From Archangium gephyra (GTDB lineage: Bacteria > Myxococcota > Myxococcia > Myxococcales > Myxococcaceae): a stretch of 64,000 nt of DNA. Numbering within the stretch: position 1 is the first letter of the stretch; each line of letters starts with the position of its first letter. The notes under the pieces are model-generated. The model saw only the letters and a list, made by a program, of their open reading frames with translations, was not told the DNA's origin and did not search any database. Below, piece after piece: positions 1 through 8,140 of this stretch. Made by a program: the position numbers and the translations under genes. The stretch covers positions 30,591 through 94,590 of the forward strand of contig QFQP01000030.1 of the NCBI GenBank assembly GCA_003243425.1, written 5' to 3'.

Positions 1-213
1 CTGGGCGGCGCGCTCCGACAGCTCCCTGGCCAGGGGTGTGGGGGTCAGCCGGGCACCACGAACGAACAACGGCTCACCCAGCGACTTCTCGAGCGCGTCG
101 ACTCGCCGCGAGACCGACGAGTGCCGCAACCCCAACTCGTTCGCCGCTCCCTGCACGGTGCCGACGCGAACCAGGGCTTCGACGGTCTGGAGGTCATTCC
201 ACTCGATGTGCAT
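1..213 (-). CDS. LysR-family transcriptional regulator (N-terminal part only)
   Basis: Only the first 71 codons are present; the gene continues past the left edge. The translation from the ATG at 213 begins MHIEWNDLQTVEALV and continues with QGAANELGLRHSSVSRRV and LGEPLFVR, the usual winged helix-turn-helix of LysR regulators: a scanning helix, a recognition helix rich in Ser/Val/Arg, then the LF.R wing. The effector-binding domain is not visible. It is divergent from the pirin-like gene with 66 bp between starts, the common layout in which a LysR protein controls its neighbour and itself. A 7-bp inverted repeat lies in that gap. The effector cannot be inferred. Confidence 0.85.
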   Translation of the reverse strand, partial: MHIEWNDLQTVEALVRVGTVQGAANELGLRHSSVSRRVDALEKSLGEPLFVRGARLTPTPLARELSERAAQ

Positions 214-215
214 GA

Positions 216-234
216 ACGCACATCATCTGTGCGT
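216..234. promoter_or_regulatory. Inverted repeat, candidate LysR operator
   Basis: ACGCACA at 216-222 and TGTGCGT at 228-234 are perfect 7-bp arms around TCATC. The repeat sits just upstream of the LysR start codon inside the short divergent gap. LysR boxes are usually short interrupted dyads of about 15 bp, so size and place fit an autoregulatory site. Binding is inferred. Confidence 0.45.
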
Positions 235-279
235 CTGCGCGCAGTCGTCAAACGAGCGCGACAGCCGTACCTTTCAGCC

Positions 280-1032
280 ATGGAACGCCGCACGTTGCTC
301 GCCGGTGGTCTGGCCGCATTGGCGGCCTGCAAGTCGAACTCGAGGACGCTCCCCATGGCCAGAACCCAACACCGCCCGCTGTCGTCGCTGCCCACCACCA
401 CGCTCTCGTGGCTGTCGCTGAAGGACCACTTCATCGCCACCGTTGGGCCGTCGGCGGGCCAGGGGAGTCGTCGTGGCCCTCTGCTGGTGCTGGCCGACGC
501 GACCTTCGAGCCGCACTCCCGCTTCCCGCTCCACCCGCATCGCGACATGGAGATTCTCAGCGTGGTGTTGACCGGCACCTTGAGTCACCACGGCGACCAG
601 GCGCACGGCGCGACGATACCGCCTCGCAGCGCGCAGCTCATCTCGTCACGCGACGGCATCTTCCACGCCGAAGGCAACGACACCGACACGCAGACCCGCA
701 TGCTGCAGATCTGGTTCGAACCGACCTCGCGCGGTGGCGCGCCCGCGTACTTCCAGCGCGACCTCACGGCGAAGGGTCGCCAGCTCATCGCCGGTGACGA
801 CGTGATGCCGCTGCGCTGCGACGCGAAGGTGTCGTGGATCGATCTCGAAGCCGGCAAGCCGGAGGCGTTGGAAATTGCGACAGGCCGCCACGGCTACCTG
901 CTGGCGCTCGACGGAGAGGTGAACGCGGGCACGACGCTCGCCGCCGGCGACGGGCTCGACGTCGAACCGGGGGCGCTCACCGTTACCGCTTCCACCAGCT
1001 GCGCGGTGCTGTGGATCGACGCGGTCGCGTGA
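280..1032 (+). CDS. Pirin-family cupin lipoprotein
   Basis: A 250-residue protein with two-cupin pirin features. HPHRDMEIL supplies the paired metal-ligand histidines (H85, H87), and DGIFHAEG supplies H129 and E131, matching the His-His-His-Glu iron site of pirins and YhhW-type quercetinases. The ATG at 280 was chosen because it gives a lipoprotein leader (MERRTLLAGG, lipobox LAAC with C17); an upstream in-frame ATG at 121 would run into the LysR gene. Most pirins are cytosolic, so a lipidated, exported form is unusual. It is divergent from a LysR regulator and is probably its target. The substrate is unknown; quercetin-like dioxygenase activity is possible but not shown. Confidence 0.8.
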   Translation: MERRTLLAGGLAALAACKSNSRTLPMARTQHRPLSSLPTTTLSWLSLKDHFIATVGPSAGQGSRRGPLLVLADATFEPHSRFPLHPHRDMEILSVVLTGTLSHHGDQAHGATIPPRSAQLISSRDGIFHAEGNDTDTQTRMLQIWFEPTSRGGAPAYFQRDLTAKGRQLIAGDDVMPLRCDAKVSWIDLEAGKPEALEIATGRHGYLLALDGEVNAGTTLAAGDGLDVEPGALTVTASTSCAVLWIDAVA

Positions 1033-1080
1033 CGACGAAGGAGTGACACGTGGCGTGCGGCTCCGACTATGGAGCGCGCC

Positions 1081-3486
1081 ATGTTCACCGCGCTGCTGGC
1101 CGCCCTCGTGCTCGCCGCTGATGAGGGACCTGCATCGACGCCGCAGGTGCCCAACCCTTTGGCCACGCCACCGGCAGTCATCGAAGAACCGACCGACCCA
1201 CGGCCTGCGGGCGAAGCCGCCAAACCATCACCGCTCCGGCAAACGCCGGCTCCTCCCGAGAAGCGCGACGATTCGAAGCTGCGGCCGCTCGGCATGACGG
1301 TGTCGGGCGGCGTGTCGCTCGGCACGTGGGAGAGCGGCTTCGTCTACTTCTACCTCGAAGCCGAGAAGCACCGGCCCACCGCGCAGCTGCGCATCGTCAC
1401 CGGCGCGTCGGCCGGGAGCGCGAACGCCCTCGTCGCTGCCATCAGCTCGTGTCAGCCACCCAACCCGCTGCCGATGTCGAGCCTCGGCTGGAACGTGTGG
1501 GGCCCGGTCGGCTTCAACGACCTCTTCGATCGCAAGCGCGCCAACGCCGACGCGCTCTTCGTGCGTGACGAGCTCGATCTCAGCTTCGATCGCGTGCGTG
1601 AGGTCTGGAAGCAGGGCCTGCCCGAAGACTGCGACGTGGTCTTCGGCGCCACCGTGACCCGCGTGAAGCCGCGCGAGGTGAAGCTGAAGGAGGGCCTCGC
1701 GGTACCTCGCGTGCTCGAGACCTTCACGGTGCGCATTCAGGGCCGCGGGCTGGGCAAGCCGCCGAAGCTCACCAACTACGTCGAGCCCGACGCGCCGATG
1801 CCGATGCCGCTGCTGCCCTTCGTCGACGACGAGAAGGACCCCATCGCCTCGGACCGCAACTTCAGCCAGCTGCGTTCGGTCATCTACGCGTCGAGCGCGT
1901 TTCCCGTCGCGTTCGCGCCGACGCCCATCGAGTACTGTCTTTCGAAGCCGGCGCCGAAGGGCGAGAAGCCTTCGTCGAAGGTAACGGAATGCACGGTGCC
2001 GGAGTTCGTCGATCTCTTCGTCGACGGTGGGGTGTTCGACAACAACCCGCTGCGGCTCGCGTGGTCGATGGCCGATCGCCATCTGCAGAGGTCGGAGACG
2101 GGCGGCTGCGGCTGGACCGATCTGTTCGCGCCGCACGAGAACCTGCGCCGCGACATGCACTTCGTCTACCTCGACCCGGACTCGAGCAATTTCACGCCCG
2201 AGACCACGGCGTCGACCGAGCCCGAAGAGAACGGTTTCCTCGCGAAGTTGTTCTCGTTGAGCGGCGGGCTCATCGACTCGGCGCGGGCTCGTGAACTGTC
2301 GTCGCTGGCGCGAGAACAACACGACGTCGCCGACCGCATGGATCTCGCGATGAGCAACCTGCCCAAGGCCAGCGAGCCGCTCTCGGCGTTCCTCGGCTTC
2401 TTCGAGACGGAGTTCCGCCGCTTCGATTTCTACCTGGGCATGTACGACGCGTACTCGGAGCTCAGCGCCACCGAGACGTGGAAGGACAAGGCCGACTTCG
2501 AGCAGATCTTCGAGATCGGCGCCGAGGAGCGCGCGGAGTGGGCGCCGTTCCTCTGCATCGCGTCGATGATGGAGCCGCAGTACGCGCACTACCGCTCGAG
2601 CTGTGACGACCCGGGCCTCACCGACTTCCGCATTCTCCTGCAGGTGAGCATCGACCGGCTGTACTCGTCGTGTCGCGCGACCGACCGAAAGCTGAGCACC
2701 GCCGCCAAGCGCTACAACTACCTGTGCTCTGAAGCGCGTCGCGGCGGTGAGCCGCCGGCAGTGCCGCACGTCGCCCAGCTCGCGCCACAGCTGCGTCAGC
2801 GCCGCGGCGATGAAGACACGTTCGCGTTCACCATGCGGCTGCTCGGTGAGTACGGGTTCCGCTTCGAAGACCTGGGCCTGACGCGTGGAGAGTCGAAGAA
2901 GGGGGCGGTCGCGCTGCGCTGGGCGATGGACGATCTCGTCGACGCCTGGTCGAGCGCGCAGCCGACGCTGGCCGATCGCGTGTTGTCGCGCACCGCCGCG
3001 CGCTCTGCCCTCAACGCCGTCGAGTTCAGCCCGCCCGTCTTCTCGACCTACGCGGTGCTGGGCACGATGCTCGAAGGCGGCACCAGCTGGGCGCCGTTCA
3101 ACAACGCCGCACGGTGGCTGCAACTGCACGGCGCGTTGATGTTCAACGAGGTCTTCTCGCTCATCACCAACCCGCAGCCGCGCTTCTCGTTGAACTTCAC
3201 CGTCGGGCCCGAGGTGCACCTCTCGTTCATGTCGAACACGGTGTTCCAGCCCAGGCTCGCGGTGCGCGGCGGCGTGCAGTTGGGCGTCATCGACGCCTTC
3301 GCCACGAAGAGGTGTGAGACCGGCGACCCGCGGGCCTGCACGCAACCGGAGCTCGACGTGGTCATCGCGCTGGGGCTGCTGGAGCGGCTGCGCATCGAGC
3401 TGGTGTGGCAGACGTACCCGCTGCTGTACGCGACGTCGTACAGCTCGTCGAACGTGCACCTCGGCGTGGGCGTGCAGTTCTACTGA
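1081..3486 (+). CDS. Patatin-like phospholipase, exported, with a possible C-terminal outer-membrane segment
   Basis: An 801-residue secreted protein. After a short hydrophobic leader (MFTALLAALVLAADE) comes a patatin fold: oxyanion motif SGGVSLG, nucleophile elbow TGASAGS (Ser110), and the DGG motif in FVDGGVFDNNP (Asp315), which together form the Ser-Asp dyad of patatin lipases. The last 150 or so residues contain alternating amphipathic strands and end in VQFY, an aromatic terminus like that of outer-membrane beta-barrels, so it may be surface-attached in the manner of PlpD; no POTRA domain is evident. The ATG at 1081 has GGAG six bases upstream; one four codons earlier (1069) is possible. 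It may be lytic or predation-related, but that is inference. Confidence 0.82.
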   Translation: MFTALLAALVLAADEGPASTPQVPNPLATPPAVIEEPTDPRPAGEAAKPSPLRQTPAPPEKRDDSKLRPLGMTVSGGVSLGTWESGFVYFYLEAEKHRPTAQLRIVTGASAGSANALVAAISSCQPPNPLPMSSLGWNVWGPVGFNDLFDRKRANADALFVRDELDLSFDRVREVWKQGLPEDCDVVFGATVTRVKPREVKLKEGLAVPRVLETFTVRIQGRGLGKPPKLTNYVEPDAPMPMPLLPFVDDEKDPIASDRNFSQLRSVIYASSAFPVAFAPTPIEYCLSKPAPKGEKPSSKVTECTVPEFVDLFVDGGVFDNNPLRLAWSMADRHLQRSETGGCGWTDLFAPHENLRRDMHFVYLDPDSSNFTPETTASTEPEENGFLAKLFSLSGGLIDSARARELSSLAREQHDVADRMDLAMSNLPKASEPLSAFLGFFETEFRRFDFYLGMYDAYSELSATETWKDKADFEQIFEIGAEERAEWAPFLCIASMMEPQYAHYRSSCDDPGLTDFRILLQVSIDRLYSSCRATDRKLSTAAKRYNYLCSEARRGGEPPAVPHVAQLAPQLRQRRGDEDTFAFTMRLLGEYGFRFEDLGLTRGESKKGAVALRWAMDDLVDAWSSAQPTLADRVLSRTAARSALNAVEFSPPVFSTYAVLGTMLEGGTSWAPFNNAARWLQLHGALMFNEVFSLITNPQPRFSLNFTVGPEVHLSFMSNTVFQPRLAVRGGVQLGVIDAFATKRCETGDPRACTQPELDVVIALGLLERLRIELVWQTYPLLYATSYSSSNVHLGVGVQFY

Positions 3487-4199
3487 GCGCTCGCGCGGGC
3501 GGCGGCGCACTCGTCGCAGGCCGACGTGCACAGGAACACCAGCGGGTCGCGGCGAAGGTGTTCGACCGCGACCTCGACCACGTCACGCGAGTTCATCAGG
3601 CGCGCGTGACCGCGACCCACCTGCCCTTCGCGTTGTCTCTCGCCGAGCCACCCGTCCAACTTCGTGAAGCCGCGACAGCAATGATCCGTCTCGGCGATCA
3701 GCTCGGTGACGCCGTCGGCGACGACGGTCGGGTACGACGTGGAATACGGGACGTTCGCGAGCGACTCGGCGAGGTGCACGGTGGTGTTCGCGTCATGGCC
3801 GACGCCCAGCAACAGCACCTTGCCGCCGAGCGCGTAGACGACGCCCACCGGGCTCACCAGACCGTGCGGCGGGCTGAGCGGTTGTGGTGCGCAGACGCGT
3901 TCCGCGTGGGGACCGATCGCCGCGAACGAGCCACCCGGGTGCGTGCTGCGAAGCACGCCGGGCTGGCGCCAGAACGTCTCGGCCACGATGCCCATGTCGA
4001 CCGATGGCGTCGTCTTCGGGTCGAACACCGCGTCGCCCGCGCTCATGGTCGGCATCACCACGGTACCGGCCACCTCGCGGAGCGCGGCAATGAGCCCGAG
4101 CACGCCGCCTTCGACCGGGCGGATGGCCCGGAAAGACGTGTGCACCAGCACGACATCGGCCTTGCGGAGCCCCAGCGCTTTGAGCTGCTCGACGATCAT
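3480..4199 (-). CDS. AAC(3)-family N-acetyltransferase
   Basis: This 239-residue protein matches the aminoglycoside 3-N-acetyltransferase (antibiotic NAT, YokD) family along its length: an N-terminal block LVHTSFRAI with EGG, then GTVVMPTMS, RSTHPGGSFAAIGP, SPPHGLVSPVG and LLLGVGHDANTTVHLAE, which carry the His and Asn residues conserved in the family. Chromosomal members often have no resistance role, so aminoglycoside modification is not certain. The start overlaps the stop of the FmdE-like gene as ATGA, so the two are translationally coupled. It ends seven bases inside the convergent patatin gene. Confidence 0.85.
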   Translation of the reverse strand: MIVEQLKALGLRKADVVLVHTSFRAIRPVEGGVLGLIAALREVAGTVVMPTMSAGDAVFDPKTTPSVDMGIVAETFWRQPGVLRSTHPGGSFAAIGPHAERVCAPQPLSPPHGLVSPVGVVYALGGKVLLLGVGHDANTTVHLAESLANVPYSTSYPTVVADGVTELIAETDHCCRGFTKLDGWLGERQREGQVGRGHARLMNSRDVVEVAVEHLRRDPLVFLCTSACDECAAARASAQ

Positions 4200-5122
4200 T
4201 TCAGGTCGAGTACGCGCAACTCCGTCAGTTGGTAACTCGAGCGAGAGCCACGCTTGTCCGACGGAACGACCAACCGGAACGCGCCGTGCTCCTTCGGGAG
4301 CGGCTTGCCGTCCATCTCCCAGGCGAGAAGTGCGGTGGTCGCGCCCATGCCGTCGAGCAGCTCGCCGACGCTGAACACCGCCACGAAGCCGTCCGCTGAA
4401 GTGGCGACCACCACCGCGCGCAGGCCTGCGTGCTTGTCCTTCGGCTTTCCCCCGCCGTGACCTTCGGCAAAACCGTTGGCCATCAGCACCTTGTCGAGGC
4501 GAACGCCGGTGAAGGTGTGCGCGCCCGACTTGTCGGACCACTCGACGGTGACGGGCCCCAGCGCCTTCAGCGCGTCGACGGTGAGCGTCGCCGGCGTGAT
4601 GAGCGCACCTTCGAGCCGCAGCCCTTCGGTCGGTGCCTCGAGCGTCGTCTCTTCGACGGTGAAGACTTCTGCGTCGCTCAGCTTTTCCAGCGCCTTCGCG
4701 GCCTTCGGAAAGTCGGCGTACGGAACCTCACGAATGCGGTCTCGAAAGGCCCTGGTGAGCCGGTACGTCAACACGCGCTTCGAGCGGGCGTGCGTGACGA
4801 TGGTGACGAGCTCATCTTCGCTGCCGACGTTCTCGAGCTTCACGTTCAACTTGCCAGGCGACGCGCCGGTCGAGGCCATCAAGCCGTCGGCCATGCACGT
4901 GTAGCGAATCGACGGCTCCGAGCGATGCACGACGTCGAGCTCGAACGACTGCTCGCGCGTGAGGCCCAGGCGCTTGAGCGCATTGGCGCCGATGCGGTAG
5001 CCAGACAGCGCCCACGGCCCGGGAACTCCGTGCGGCGGTGAGCCATGAACGAAGCGGGTCGCAGTGACGGCATCCATCGGGGCCGGTGCGGCGGACAGGG
5101 CGATGACGAGCGCGAGAAACAT
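4196..5122 (-). CDS. FmdE-like and molybdopterin-oxidoreductase-fold fusion, exported
   Basis: A 308-residue protein with a short leader (MFLALVIALSAAPAP). Residues about 20-120 resemble the FmdE domain: VHGSPPHGVPG, SGYRIGANALKRLGL and TCMADGLMASTGASPG. The Cys of the usual HxxCPG motif is absent. Residues about 180-308 resemble the sulfite-oxidase type molybdopterin-binding fold, with GVRLDKVL, DGFVAVFSVGEL, LAWEMDGKPL and FRLVVPSDKRGSR. No cofactor-ligating cysteine is seen there, so it may bind a ligand rather than catalyse. It is first in a two-gene operon with the AAC(3)-family gene. The function is unknown; a periplasmic metal- or cofactor-related role is an inference. Confidence 0.65.
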   Translation of the reverse strand: MFLALVIALSAAPAPMDAVTATRFVHGSPPHGVPGPWALSGYRIGANALKRLGLTREQSFELDVVHRSEPSIRYTCMADGLMASTGASPGKLNVKLENVGSEDELVTIVTHARSKRVLTYRLTRAFRDRIREVPYADFPKAAKALEKLSDAEVFTVEETTLEAPTEGLRLEGALITPATLTVDALKALGPVTVEWSDKSGAHTFTGVRLDKVLMANGFAEGHGGGKPKDKHAGLRAVVVATSADGFVAVFSVGELLDGMGATTALLAWEMDGKPLPKEHGAFRLVVPSDKRGSRSSYQLTELRVLDLK

Positions 5123-5161
5123 GTCTTTCGTCTATCGCACCGATTGCTAGGAGGCCGCCTC

Positions 5162-5713
5162 ATGGCAACACAGCTGCAGATGTTCATGGACCGTGAAGAC
5201 GAGCTCACCTTCGTCCGGTTCCTCGAACGCTACACTTTCGAGGTCTACCCGCGCCGCGTGCCGGAAGACTGGGAGACCTTCAAGGCCACCGAGGCGAACT
5301 TCGACCGCTTCCCCTCCGACGAGGCGTACCTGGTGGCCAGCGACATCGGCCCTGCGCTCGTCGACAAGTTCAAGCGCGGCAAAGACAAGGGCATGTGGCG
5401 CATCGACGAGGTGCGTTCACCGGTCATCTTCTGGGAGCGCAGCCAGACCAACGACGACGGCGAACTGGTGAGCGGTCAGTTGTGGGGCGAGCTCGAGATC
5501 ACCCAGCAGACCGGTCGTCGAGATCCCGCACCGCAGAAGTTCCGCGAGCGCTTCATGGAGATCGAAAGCTGGATGAAGAAGACCTTCCGCAAGACGCACC
5601 CCAAGGGCTTCATGGTGGGGCCGCACCTGGCGCGACGCATCAAGCAGAACGAGAAGGTTCCGCTGCGCGAGAACAAGCACTTCGGTCGACTCATCACCGT
5701 TCACGGCGGTTGA
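5162..5713 (+). CDS. Conserved protein of unknown function (183 aa)
   Basis: A strong AGGAGG lies about 10 bases before the ATG at 5162, which fixes this start over an in-frame ATG at 5045. The product is soluble and charged, with no signal peptide or membrane segment. It contains aromatic-rich stretches such as TFVRFLERYTFEVYP and SPVIFWERS, then a basic C-terminus (HLARRIKQNEKVPLRENK). I do not recognise a named domain. It is divergent from the FmdE-like gene with only 39 bp between starts, so the two promoters must overlap. Transcription may continue into the DUF697-SCP2 gene 40 bp downstream. Confidence 0.7.
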   Translation: MATQLQMFMDREDELTFVRFLERYTFEVYPRRVPEDWETFKATEANFDRFPSDEAYLVASDIGPALVDKFKRGKDKGMWRIDEVRSPVIFWERSQTNDDGELVSGQLWGELEITQQTGRRDPAPQKFRERFMEIESWMKKTFRKTHPKGFMVGPHLARRIKQNEKVPLRENKHFGRLITVHGG

Positions 5714-5753
5714 AAGGGAACTCGCGCCGGGCTTCCGGCGTTAGCGTCGTCAC

Positions 5754-6659
5754 ATGTCCTGGCTCGATACGCTCGAAGACATCCGGAAGAAGGATTTCTC
5801 GAAGGTCCCTGCGGCGAAGCGTGATGACGCGGCTCGCGACGTGGTGAACATGGCCAGCTACGCGTGCGCCGTGATCTCCGTGTCGCCGGTGCCGTTCTCC
5901 GACGCGGTGCTGATGCTGCCGGTGCAGTCGGCGATGGTGGTCACCGTCGGTCACGTCTACGGCCGCAAGGTCACCGAGGCTGACGCGAAGAGCCTCATCG
6001 TCGAGCTCGCCACGACAGCCGGGCTCGGCATGCTCGCGCGTCAGGGCATCAAGGCGATTCTCCCGGTGTTCGGTGCGCTGCTCACCGTACCCGCCGCCTT
6101 CGCCATGAACTGGGGCATCGGGCGCGTGGCCATGGAGTACTTCCGCAACCCGAACATGACCTCGGACAGCCTGAAGAAGGTCTACGAGTCGGCGAAGGAA
6201 GAAGGCGCCTCGCTGTTCTCGATGGAACGCTTCAACATGTTCCGCAAGTCGGCGCAGGCGCCGGTCGAACCGAAGCCGCCTGCGAAGTCCGCGCCGAAGA
6301 AGAAGACCGCTGCGGCGAAGAAGAAGCCGAAGACCGCGATCGAAAAGTTGATCGAAGGCGACTTCACGAAGCGGCTGTCGAGACACAAGGACGTACGCGA
6401 CGCGTTCGACGGGGTCATTCACCTCGACATCACCGGCGCTGGCGGCGGCCGGTGGACGGCGGACCTCACCAGGCCATCGGAGTGGATCAGCAAGGGTCAC
6501 GAGGGCAAGCCGAAGCTCATCATTCGCGCCAGCGCGAAGAACTTCACGGCGCTGGTGAAGGGCGACAAGAACGCGCAGCTCGCGGTGATGAACGGTGAGC
6601 TCGAGTTGGAGCCGATGAACCTCGACCTCGCGATGAAGCTCGGGCCCCTGTTCGGCTGA
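5754..6659 (+). CDS. DUF697 and SCP2 sterol-transfer-like fusion protein
   Basis: A 301-residue protein in three parts. Residues about 25-125 are a DUF697-like membrane module with two or three hydrophobic helices (YACAVISVSPVPFSDAVLML, then GLGMLARQGIKAILPVFGAL). A basic Ala/Lys/Pro linker follows (residues about 165-195, KKKTAAAKKKPK). The C-terminal 100 or so residues look like an SCP2 lipid-binding domain: FDGVIHLDITG, GGRWTADL, PKLIIRASAKNFTALVKGD, with the usual final MKLGPLFG. A membrane anchor holding a lipid-binding domain suggests lipid handling at the inner membrane. The stop overlaps the start of the next gene (TGATG), so the two are co-translated. Confidence 0.75.
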   Translation: MSWLDTLEDIRKKDFSKVPAAKRDDAARDVVNMASYACAVISVSPVPFSDAVLMLPVQSAMVVTVGHVYGRKVTEADAKSLIVELATTAGLGMLARQGIKAILPVFGALLTVPAAFAMNWGIGRVAMEYFRNPNMTSDSLKKVYESAKEEGASLFSMERFNMFRKSAQAPVEPKPPAKSAPKKKTAAAKKKPKTAIEKLIEGDFTKRLSRHKDVRDAFDGVIHLDITGAGGGRWTADLTRPSEWISKGHEGKPKLIIRASAKNFTALVKGDKNAQLAVMNGELELEPMNLDLAMKLGPLFG

Positions 6660-8140
6660 TGCGGTTCACGCTGTCACGTGGCGTCAGCCTCGCGGTGCTG
6701 GCTTCGGCGAAGACCGAGGCCGACCACCATGAAGATCTCGGCTGCAGCATTCTGGGCCCGCCATCGCGGCCGGTGCGTCGCGCGCACGCGTGGCTCAAGA
6801 GCCAGGTGCAACGCCTCGGCACCGAGGTGGTGAAAGCCAACGCCGCGCAGCTGGTGCGCGCGATGGAAGATTCACCCCGCTACGCCGCGCTGTGCGTCGG
6901 GAGAAAGCGCGTCGGAGGCCGCCGCGTGCTGCGTGAAGACGTGCTGTATCCGCGCGCCGAGAAGTTCAAGCCGACGGTGCTGCATCTGCGGCGCGACGAG
7001 CTGGGCCTCGACGTGCCGGTGGCAGCGCGTGAGTGGCCGCTGGTGAACGAGTTGTTCTCGACGCTCGCGCGTGGCGCGACACGCGACGAGTTGCGCGCGC
7101 TGGCCCGGGTCGAGCTCGCGGCGACCCTGCTCGACGACCTCGGCAGTGCCGGCTGGCTCGAGAGGTTCACGCCGCCCGATGCGTCGGCGTCGGTGGTGTA
7201 CGTCGGGCACAACACGACGCTCATTCGCGGGAAGACCGGCAGCGTGCTGGTCGACCCGTACTTTCGACCCGCCAGCCAGTTCGATCTCCCGGACTTCCAG
7301 CCGATGCAGCCGCGTGATCTCGGCCGCGTCGACGCGGTGTTGATCACCCACTCCCACGGAGATCATTTTCACCTCGGCTCGTTGTTGCAGTTGCCGCGGG
7401 AGACGCGCTTCTTCGTGCCGCCGGTCGAGCGCGAGAGCCTCTTCTCGACCGACTGCGCGTTGCGTCTGCGGCAGCTCGGGTTCGAGCACGTCGAAGCGTT
7501 GAGCTGGTGGGAGTCGCGGCAGGTTGGCGACGTCACCGTGCAGGCGTTGCCGTTCTACGGCGAGCAACCGACCGACGGCGACGGTGTGTACGAAGGGCTC
7601 CGCAACATCGGCAGCACCTGGCTGGTGAAGACCAGGACCGACTCGAACGCCTTCTTCGCCGACGCCGGCCGCGACGCGCTCGGTGACATGAGTGAGGTCA
7701 GCAAGAAGGCCGGGCCCGTGAAGCGGCTGTTCTGCGGCGTGCGCGGGTTCAAGCTGCGACCCATCTTCTTCGGCTTCACCACGCTCGACGCGTTCCTGGT
7801 GAACGTTCCCGTCGATGCGCTCACCGCGCCGCAGCAGTTGATGGCCGACGGCCCCGAAGCGCTGCGTTACGCGAAGCTGCTGCAAGCCCGGGAGCTCGTG
7901 CCCTGCGCTGACGGCGGCGCGCCCTGGTACTGGCGTGAAGGCATGGGCCCCAGGTACCCGGGCTATCCCGGAGCGCCGGTCGTCGGTGCGTCTCCCTACG
8001 AAGAGAATGACGCGGCCGATCCGTACCCCGAGCGCGTCGTCGCCAGGCGTGGAGAGCCGCGGGTGCGAATTCTCAGGCCCGGCCAGAACCTCGCGGGTGA
8101 AGCCAACAGGCCGTTCGTGTGGCCGTTCAGCGCGCCGTGA
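6659..8140 (+). CDS. Metallo-beta-lactamase-fold hydrolase
   Basis: A 493-residue protein. The N-terminal 170 residues are of unknown fold. The centre is a metallo-beta-lactamase domain: VVYVGHNTTLIRGKTG with VLVDPYF, then ITHSHGDHFHLGS at about residues 229-241, which is the HxHxDH zinc motif. The order resembles UlaG and NAPE-PLD-type members rather than antibiotic lactamases. FFADAGRDA gives the later Asp ligand. A Pro/Gly-rich tail (GYPGAPVVGASPYEEN) ends the protein. It is coupled by TGATG to the DUF697-SCP2 gene, which hints at a lipid or lipid-like substrate. Its last 14 bases overlap the convergent lipoprotein gene. Confidence 0.8.
   Translation: MRFTLSRGVSLAVLASAKTEADHHEDLGCSILGPPSRPVRRAHAWLKSQVQRLGTEVVKANAAQLVRAMEDSPRYAALCVGRKRVGGRRVLREDVLYPRAEKFKPTVLHLRRDELGLDVPVAAREWPLVNELFSTLARGATRDELRALARVELAATLLDDLGSAGWLERFTPPDASASVVYVGHNTTLIRGKTGSVLVDPYFRPASQFDLPDFQPMQPRDLGRVDAVLITHSHGDHFHLGSLLQLPRETRFFVPPVERESLFSTDCALRLRQLGFEHVEALSWWESRQVGDVTVQALPFYGEQPTDGDGVYEGLRNIGSTWLVKTRTDSNAFFADAGRDALGDMSEVSKKAGPVKRLFCGVRGFKLRPIFFGFTTLDAFLVNVPVDALTAPQQLMADGPEALRYAKLLQARELVPCADGGAPWYWREGMGPRYPGYPGAPVVGASPYEENDAADPYPERVVARRGEPRVRILRPGQNLAGEANRPFVWPFSAP

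Noticed and set aside
1228..3531. A 767-codon open frame opposite the patatin gene
   Set aside because: The reading is rich in Arg, His and Val with no motif, and it lies opposite a gene with the patatin catalytic residues.
3405..4235. A 276-codon open frame opposite the AAC(3)-family gene
   Set aside because: It is an antisense shadow of a gene with family motifs and is Arg/His-rich.
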